Assembly: GCA_902785365.1 (NCBI GenBank) | Contig: CACZYC010000008.1 | Location: forward strand, 1-63,558 | Direction of reading: 5' to 3' | Length of the DNA: 63,558 nt | Source: an uncultured Ruminococcus sp. | GTDB lineage: Bacteria; Bacillota; Clostridia; Oscillospirales; Acutalibacteraceae | In this document: positions 58,617 through 63,558 of the stretch, in pieces | Numbering within the stretch: the first letter of the stretch is position 1 | Layout of the letters: the number at the start of each line of letters is the position of its first letter | Program-made: the position numbers and the translations under genes | The notes under the pieces: generated by a model | Seen by the model: the letters and a program-made list of their open reading frames with translations, nothing else | What the model was told of the DNA's origin: nothing | Database searches by the model: none

Positions 58617-59861
58617 ATGAGTTATGTTTTAGATTATGTATTTCCGGCAAAAGCAAAATATATAGCAGAAGCCAGGGACAGATTTGTTAACAGAAAAACT
58701 TCTATAGTTGAAGTGTATGATAATGCTACCGTATTACCTGCGGCACAGTTCAACGATTATGATGTATCTCACGGACGCGGAGGAGTCGTTGATTCTGAGG
58801 GTAATTACGTAGAGCTATCTAAAACAAAAGCCAGAGTAGTTGGAAAATACGATGTTGATAACTATGAAACAAGTGATGAAAAAGTAGTTTACTGTGGGTT
58901 CTTTAACAAAGCATGGGGGCACTACCTTACAGAAGTTGTTTCACGTTTGTGGTATGCATTAAAAAATGATGAGACAATAGATTCATATGTCTTTATTGAA
59001 GAAAAGGACGGAAACAAACAGTTTAATGGTAATTATCTTGAATTTCTTAAAATGCTTGGAATTGCCGAAAAGGTAAAAATTATTAATAAACCTACTAAGT
59101 TTAAAACTGTAGTTGTTCCTGAAGAAGGACTTGTTTATGATGAATACTACACTGATGAGTTTATCAAAATGTATGAATATATCAATAAAAAAGGGCTATC
59201 TCAATACACAGGTCCAAAGTACGATAAGGTTTTTTTTTCCAAGCGCAAGTGTGAAATTAGTATTTACTCAAATTTAAATGAAAAGTTCGTTGATAAATTT
59301 TTCGAGAAAAACGGATATAAAATCTTATATCCAGAAAGATTGTCATTGATTGAAACAATAGGCATTATGCAGAATGCAAAAAGTTTTTGCGCTTTATCAA
59401 GTTCATTAGCCCATAATCAGCTTTTTGGGCATGCAAATCAAACAATGATTTCAGTAGAAAAGCAGGCATTTTTTAATCCGTATCAAATTTTTGTAGCAAA
59501 TATTACTGGCTGTGAATGTGTATTTATTGACGCATGCAGAAGCATATTCCCGGTAAACGCAGGGGGTCCTTTTATTTTTGACTATACGGATTATCTTGAT
59601 AAATATGTAAAAGATAATGGTTTGATTCCCGGCAAACCCATGTCAAACCACAAGTTTAAAAAAATATATAAGCGGTATTTAGTTAATTATTTTTATTTTA
59701 ACTATTCTTATCCGCCGGATTATATGTACAAACAGTATATCGTTGATATGACAAGAGAAGCATATAATGATACTGTTCAAAGAGAGAAAGTGTTCACTCT
59801 TTCGTTATTTCAAAGAGTTGCTCTTAAACTAAAAAAGATTAAACTAAAACTGTTCAAATAA
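58617..59861 (+). CDS. Glycosyltransferase family 61 (DUF563) protein
   Basis: A 414-residue protein with the DUF563 layout: YCGFFNKAWGHYLTEVVSRL (the N-x-G/A-H-x-L-x-E-like site), DKVFFSKRKC, and late ILYPERLSLIETIGIMQNAK followed by ALSSSLAHNQLF. GT61 enzymes of bacteria act in capsule and lipopolysaccharide formation. It lies inside the rfb set, between rfbB and rfbD. Confidence 0.83.
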   Translation: MSYVLDYVFPAKAKYIAEARDRFVNRKTSIVEVYDNATVLPAAQFNDYDVSHGRGGVVDSEGNYVELSKTKARVVGKYDVDNYETSDEKVVYCGFFNKAWGHYLTEVVSRLWYALKNDETIDSYVFIEEKDGNKQFNGNYLEFLKMLGIAEKVKIINKPTKFKTVVVPEEGLVYDEYYTDEFIKMYEYINKKGLSQYTGPKYDKVFFSKRKCEISIYSNLNEKFVDKFFEKNGYKILYPERLSLIETIGIMQNAKSFCALSSSLAHNQLFGHANQTMISVEKQAFFNPYQIFVANITGCECVFIDACRSIFPVNAGGPFIFDYTDYLDKYVKDNGLIPGKPMSNHKFKKIYKRYLVNYFYFNYSYPPDYMYKQYIVDMTREAYNDTVQREKVFTLSLFQRVALKLKKIKLKLFK

Positions 59862-59871
59862 TGGAGCAAAT

Positions 59872-60699
59872 ATGAAAATTGCTATTACAGGCGCAAACGG
59901 ATATATCGGCAGCGCATTAATTAAAAGGTGCATAGAAAAAGGATATTCAACTGTTGCAGTTGATCTCGATAATAAATATATTGATAATCGAGCTGAATAT
60001 CTTAACATTAATATATTTGACAATAATGAAAACTTATTTGATAGAATGGGCTGTCCTGATGTACTAATTCATCTTGCATGGAGAAAAGGTTTTATACATA
60101 ATGATATAGCTCATCTTGAGGACCTTGATAAGCATTATAAGTTTTTGACTTCGATGATTGACAGTGGTGTAAAATATCTTTCAGTAATGGGCTCAATGCA
60201 CGAGATAGGTTACTATGAAGGTGCAATAGAACCAAACACTCCGTGTAACCCGATGTCGTTATATGGTATTGCCAAGAACGCGTTAAGGCAAGCTTTGGAA
60301 TGTTATGTTGCGGAAAAAGGAATTGCTTTCCATTGGCTTAGAGCATTTTATATTGTTGGCGAGGATGAAAGAAGCAGTTCTGTGTTCGGAAAGCTGATCA
60401 GAAGCGCAAATGAAGGAAAGAAAGAGTTTCCTCTTAATTCCGGAAAAAACAAGTATGATTTTATATCTATCGATGAATTGTGTGAACAAATTATTGCTGC
60501 GTCAGTTCAAGATAATGTAAACGGAATTATAAATGTTTGTTCCGGAATGCCGGTTGCCCTTGGCGAGCGAATCGAACAGTTTATAAGCGATAATAATCTA
60601 GATATGAAATTGAAGTACGGTGTTTTTCCTGATAGACCCTATGATTCTCCGATTGTATATGGAGATAATACAAGAATCAAGGAGATTTTTAATCCATGA
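59872..60699 (+). CDS. Extended-SDR NAD(P)-dependent sugar epimerase/reductase
   Basis: A 275-residue protein: KIAITGANGYIGSALIKRCI (cofactor loop), LIHLAWR, MGSMHEIGYYEGAIEPNTPC, catalytic SLYGIAKNALRQAL (YxxxK) and a C-terminal RPYDSPIVYGDN. It may reduce or epimerise a nucleotide-activated 6-deoxy-4-keto sugar. The exact product is open. GGAG precedes the ATG. Confidence 0.85.
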   Translation: MKIAITGANGYIGSALIKRCIEKGYSTVAVDLDNKYIDNRAEYLNINIFDNNENLFDRMGCPDVLIHLAWRKGFIHNDIAHLEDLDKHYKFLTSMIDSGVKYLSVMGSMHEIGYYEGAIEPNTPCNPMSLYGIAKNALRQALECYVAEKGIAFHWLRAFYIVGEDERSSSVFGKLIRSANEGKKEFPLNSGKNKYDFISIDELCEQIIAASVQDNVNGIINVCSGMPVALGERIEQFISDNNLDMKLKYGVFPDRPYDSPIVYGDNTRIKEIFNP

Positions 60700-60723
60700 T
60701 TTTTTAAGTTATAGGAGGCAAAG

Positions 60724-61779
60724 ATGAGTTCATTAAGGAGAACCGATAGAAATAAAGCTGTAGACTATATCAAAGCCTTTGCTATTATACTTGTAGTACT
60801 AGGGCATTCGATTCAGTATGGTTCTGGATCATATGTTAAAGCTCATATGTTTGATAATAATTATATAATTTATTTTATATATAGCTTTCATATGCCAATT
60901 TTTATGATAGTAAGCGGGTATTTGTACTTTTATTCAATAAACAGATACAATACAAAACAAATGATTATCAATAAAACAAAATCATTGATAATACCTATCT
61001 TTTTTTGGACAATTCTAAGCACATTGTTGGATTGTATTTTGTATGATCAAGAACGTCTACTGAATCCGTTTAGATTTGGAGTAGCGTGGGCTAACGAGTT
61101 TATTGGTCAGTTTTGGTTTCTTTGGGCAGTTTTTGTCTGTTCGATGATTTTGTTGTTAATTAATAGAGTTTTTAAAGACAGCATTATTGTTTATGCTTTG
61201 ATATTTGCTGCAACTTTCTTAACTCCTGATATATTACTTTTTTCTTTAATAAAGTTTATGTATCCGTTTTTTGTTATTGGATATATGGTCAATAAATATA
61301 AACTTATCGAAAAATGTAACGGTAAAGTTAAAACAATTGGATTTATAATCTCATCCGTTTTGTTTGTTATTATGCTGGTATTTATTAAAGGGAACTATTT
61401 CATTTACAACTCGGGATATACACTTTTAGGACGAGAGAATGTATTTGAAATTCTCTATATAGATATATATAGATTACTGATTGGGCTTTTAGGTAGTTAT
61501 GTTTTTGTTTTTATAATTGCCCAATTTGCTCCTAAGGTTAGTGGCATAGTCGATAGAGTTATTGTTTGTTTAGGTAAAAATACACTTGGAATATATATAG
61601 TATCTTTCTTTTTTGCAGCGTATTTATTGCCTTTGATAACAAACAATTTTTCGGGAATAAACTATTTTGTTACTATTGTTGAAACAGTAATGACTATAGT
61701 GGTATCTCTACTTATTATATTTGCGATACAAAAGTTTAAATGGACAAATAGAATAATGCTTGGAAATTGGAAGAATTGA
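60724..61779 (+). CDS. Acyltransferase family 3 membrane protein (4 of 4)
   Basis: A 351-residue multi-pass protein: AVDYIKAFAIILVVLGHSIQ (catalytic His), SFHMPIFMIVSGYLYFYS and roughly nine more membrane segments. The wording is closest to the first acyltransferase of the cluster (29126-30160). AGGAGG before the ATG. AT-rich. Confidence 0.88.
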   Translation: MSSLRRTDRNKAVDYIKAFAIILVVLGHSIQYGSGSYVKAHMFDNNYIIYFIYSFHMPIFMIVSGYLYFYSINRYNTKQMIINKTKSLIIPIFFWTILSTLLDCILYDQERLLNPFRFGVAWANEFIGQFWFLWAVFVCSMILLLINRVFKDSIIVYALIFAATFLTPDILLFSLIKFMYPFFVIGYMVNKYKLIEKCNGKVKTIGFIISSVLFVIMLVFIKGNYFIYNSGYTLLGRENVFEILYIDIYRLLIGLLGSYVFVFIIAQFAPKVSGIVDRVIVCLGKNTLGIYIVSFFFAAYLLPLITNNFSGINYFVTIVETVMTIVVSLLIIFAIQKFKWTNRIMLGNWKN

Positions 61780-61783
61780 TAAA

Positions 61784-62659
61784 ATGAAAATCTTGGTTAC
61801 AGGATGCAAAGGTCAGTTGGGATATGATGTATCTAAAGAATTGACAAAACACGGCGACACGGCTGTTGCGGTTGATATTGAAGAAATGGACATAACCGAC
61901 AGAGAAGCCGTTGAAAAATTCATAAGCAACGCGAATGTTGACGCGGTTATTCACTGTGCGGCTTATACTGCTGTTGACGCGGCGGAGGATAATGTGGAGC
62001 TTTGCAGGAAAATCAACCGTGATGGCACGCAGAATATTGCCGACGTCTGCAAAAAGCTCAATATCAAAATGATTTACACCAGCACAGATTATGTGTTCAA
62101 CGGTGAGGGAGAGAACTTTTGGAATCCCAATGATGAGCGTGAACCTCTTAATACTTATGGGTTAACTAAGTATGAGGGAGAGCTTGCAGTTGAGAGTACG
62201 CTTGATAAGTATTACATAGTTCGTATTTCGTGGGCATTCGGACTTAATGGCAAAAACTTTGTTCGTACAATGCTTAACCTCGGCAAAACTCACGACAAGC
62301 TGACAGTTGTTGATGACCAGATTGGCTCACCGACATATACGGTTGATCTAGCCAAGTTGCTTGTTGATATGATTCACACCGATAAGTACGGACGCTATCA
62401 CGCTACAAACGAAGGGGTTTGCAGCTGGTATGATTTTACTAAAGAGATTATGAAGCAGGCGGCAGAGTATTATCCAGAGTACGCTGGTGTTGAGGTAACA
62501 CCTGTCGGCAGCGACGCATATCCCACAAAAGCCAAACGTCCTCACAACAGCCGTATGAGCAAAGACAAGCTTGAAGAAAACGGTTTTGACAAGCTACCAA
62601 CATGGCAGGACGCGCTAAAAAGATATTTAAAGGAATTACAAGAAAATGAGCAATTTTAA
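61784..62659 (+). CDS. rfbD: dTDP-4-dehydrorhamnose reductase
   Basis: A 291-residue RmlD: KILVTGCKGQLGYDVSKELT, DITDREAV, IHCAAYTAVDAAEDNVELC, STDYVFNG, catalytic YGLTKYEGE, and NSRMSKDKLEENGF. It makes dTDP-L-rhamnose. The ATG at 61784 is 5 bp after the upstream stop; the longer frame overlaps it. It overlaps rfbC by 14 bp. Confidence 0.96.
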   Translation: MKILVTGCKGQLGYDVSKELTKHGDTAVAVDIEEMDITDREAVEKFISNANVDAVIHCAAYTAVDAAEDNVELCRKINRDGTQNIADVCKKLNIKMIYTSTDYVFNGEGENFWNPNDEREPLNTYGLTKYEGELAVESTLDKYYIVRISWAFGLNGKNFVRTMLNLGKTHDKLTVVDDQIGSPTYTVDLAKLLVDMIHTDKYGRYHATNEGVCSWYDFTKEIMKQAAEYYPEYAGVEVTPVGSDAYPTKAKRPHNSRMSKDKLEENGFDKLPTWQDALKRYLKELQENEQF

Positions 62660-63197
62660 CTTTATAAAAACTGAGATTGACGGCGTCATAATAGTTGAGA
62701 CAACTGCTTTCGGTGACAGCCGCGGCTACTTTATGGAGACTTACGAGGAACGCAAGTTTGCCGAGGGTGGTATTACCGCCAAGTTTGTTCAGGATAACCA
62801 GAGTAAATCTTCGAAAGGAGTTCTCCGTGGACTGCATTTTCAGAAAACACATCCGCAGGCAAAGCTCGTTAGAGTAATTAAAGGTGAAGTTTACGATGTA
62901 GCCGTTGACCTACGAAAAGACAGCCCGACATACGGTAAGTATGTAGGAGTGATTCTTAGCGAAGAAAACAAAAAACAATTCTTTATCCCGCGTGGTTTTG
63001 CTCATGGATTTCTTGTTCTTTCCGATGAAGCCGAGTTCTGTTACAAGTGTGATGATTTCTATCACCCCGAGGATGAGGGCGGTCTTATGTGGAATGACCC
63101 CGCAATAGGTATCGAATGGCCGCTGGAGGGAATAGAGGAACTGAAACTTTCTGAGAAAGATAAGAACAATCCTGAGTTTGGCAGCTTTTGCTTTTAA
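62646..63197 (+). CDS. rfbC: dTDP-4-dehydrorhamnose 3,5-epimerase
   Basis: A 183-residue cupin: GDSRGYFMETYEERKFAEGG, VQDNQSKSSKGVLRGLHFQK, PQAKLVRVIKGEVYDVAVDL, FIPRGFAHGFLVLSDEAEF, and YKCDDFYHPEDEGGLMWND. The catalytic His/Asp pair is intact. Last gene of the cluster in the window; no terminator hairpin follows directly before the next promoter at 63217. Confidence 0.97.
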   Translation: MSNFNFIKTEIDGVIIVETTAFGDSRGYFMETYEERKFAEGGITAKFVQDNQSKSSKGVLRGLHFQKTHPQAKLVRVIKGEVYDVAVDLRKDSPTYGKYVGVILSEENKKQFFIPRGFAHGFLVLSDEAEFCYKCDDFYHPEDEGGLMWNDPAIGIEWPLEGIEELKLSEKDKNNPEFGSFCF

Positions 63198-63216
63198 CAT
63201 TATTCGAAAAAAACAA

Positions 63217-63245
63217 TTGACAATTATACCCAAATATGATATAAT
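63217..63245 (+). promoter_or_regulatory. Consensus promoter of a downstream small RNA
   Basis: Exact TTGACA (63217-63222), 17 bp, exact TATAAT (63240-63245) with an extended TG. It lies 20 bp after the rfbC stop. Confidence 0.85.
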
Positions 63246-63251
63246 AACTGT

Positions 63252-63388
63252 ATTAAATATATATACTTAATTTTCTCTCACAGGGAGAAATATATACCAA
63301 AAACCGATTCACAGAACGGTTCATTGAAGATTAACACATAGTAAATTAAAACCATTGAGATATGGTTTTGTTGCTGTGTGTTTTTTTG
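63252..63388 (+). ncRNA. Putative ~137-nt non-coding RNA
   Basis: Between a consensus promoter and a strong terminator there is no open frame with a ribosome binding site. The transcript would hold TTTCTC-tcacagg-GAGAAA (63272-63290), AACCG ... CGGTT (63302-63321) and the terminator hairpin. I do not recognise a known RNA family. It could be a small RNA or a leader that ends transcription before whatever follows. Confidence 0.5.
63334..63388 (+). terminator. Two-part terminator hairpin of the small RNA
   Basis: An outer stem of eight pairs (63334-63341 with 63374-63381, one G-T) and an inner perfect stem AAAACCAT/ATGGTTTT (63348-63355 with 63362-63369), then a run of seven T. Confidence 0.8.
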
Positions 63389-63436
63389 TTAAAATCTTTT
63401 TGAGATTATTGAAATCACAAAAAAGAGTGAGCCATA

Positions 63437-63484
63437 GTAAGCGTCAAATGAGGTAGGTAAGTAAGCGTCAAATGAGGTAGGTAA
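63437..63484 (+). repeat. Exact 24-bp tandem duplication
   Basis: Two perfect copies of GTAAGCGTCAAATG-AGGTAGGTAA, back to back. The unit contains AGGTAGG, which looks like a ribosome binding site. The gene it may serve lies beyond the window. Confidence 0.9.
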
Positions 63485-63489
63485 AGGAA

Positions 63490-63528
63490 CATCCGTCACA
63501 AATACCGATTTGGCATTCGTGGCGGATG
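63490..63528 (+). other. 39-nt hairpin at the window edge
   Basis: CATCCGTCAC pairs with GTGGCGGATG (one G-T) and the stem continues with AAAT/ATT and CC/GG around two mismatches, closing on a 5-nt loop. No T-run follows, so it is not a plain terminator. It may be an attenuator, a regulatory fold or the end of a mobile element. Confidence 0.6.
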
Positions 63529-63558
63529 AGATTATTCAGGGATTATTTCTTTAGTTAA

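Overview
The window looks like chromosome from a spore-forming gut-type Clostridia, most likely a Ruminococcus-like Oscillospiraceae. The clues are a dockerin-bearing GH25 lysozyme, SpoVT, a SigH-like sigma factor, an aspS-gatCAB operon, consensus sigma-A promoters (17-bp spacers, often extended -10) and strong AGGAGG-type ribosome binding sites. This assignment is inference; no rRNA gene is present to confirm it.

Region 1 (1-9540) is mostly housekeeping. It holds a 38-residue Cys/Gly-rich membrane peptide, nfo, and divergently aspS and gatCAB, followed by the dockerin-GH25 lysozyme, a Fic protein with a slippage-prone repeat, and a SigH-like sigma factor. A DUF559 (PD-(D/E)XK-like) gene sits between aspS and gatC, flanked by ~50-bp inverted repeats. 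Gene-less or solo relatives of these repeats occur at 11222, 13916 and 16814, so the whole looks like an endonuclease-bearing element with MITE-like derivatives.

Region 2 (9681-20026) holds comM/yifB, then an ECF sigma factor, a DUF4367 protein (presumed anti-sigma) and three secreted proteins. Two of these share a repeated, unrecognised ~110-residue module, and two share an N-terminal Trp-rich module. A position-perfect motif (GTCACAAAA-N13-GGTTATG-N2-TATAGAGA) precedes both the ECF gene and the third secreted-protein gene, which suggests one ECF regulon.

Region 3 (20132-27467) is an accessory/defence block: a DUF4160-DUF2442 toxin-antitoxin-like pair with a palindrome between -35 and -10, spoVT, a HipBA module with three operator-like repeats, gene remnants, a 974-residue NACHT NTPase and a pRiA4b ORF-3-like gene. 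The AT-rich hipA-to-pRiA4b part is bounded on both sides by near-identical direct copies of one hairpin (21633 and 27431).

Region 4 (27575-63197) is a ~35.5-kb one-strand surface polysaccharide locus of 36 genes. It encodes a phosphoglycosyl transferase for initiation, about nine recognisable glycosyltransferases plus two glycosyltransferase-like proteins, an EpsG-like polymerase, a Wzx-like flippase, a pyruvyl transferase, a sulfotransferase and four acyltransferases. Precursor genes cover dTDP-L-rhamnose (rfbABDC), a dTDP-3-amino-3,6-dideoxyhexose (FdtA/FdtB/GNAT), ManNAc (wecB), a probable CMP-activated sugar (cytidylyltransferase, HMGL-type aldolase fusion, PfkB kinase, MptE-like protein) and a split transketolase with an SDR. 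One acyltransferase is out of frame at a C8 tract, and a C7 tract would restore an overlapping ATG start, so it may be phase variable. No chain-length regulator or tyrosine kinase of the Wzz/Wzc or CapAB type is seen. The base composition is mosaic.

Region 5 (63198-63558) has a consensus promoter driving an apparent ~137-nt non-coding RNA with a strong terminator, then an exact 24-bp tandem duplication and a 39-nt hairpin at the window edge.
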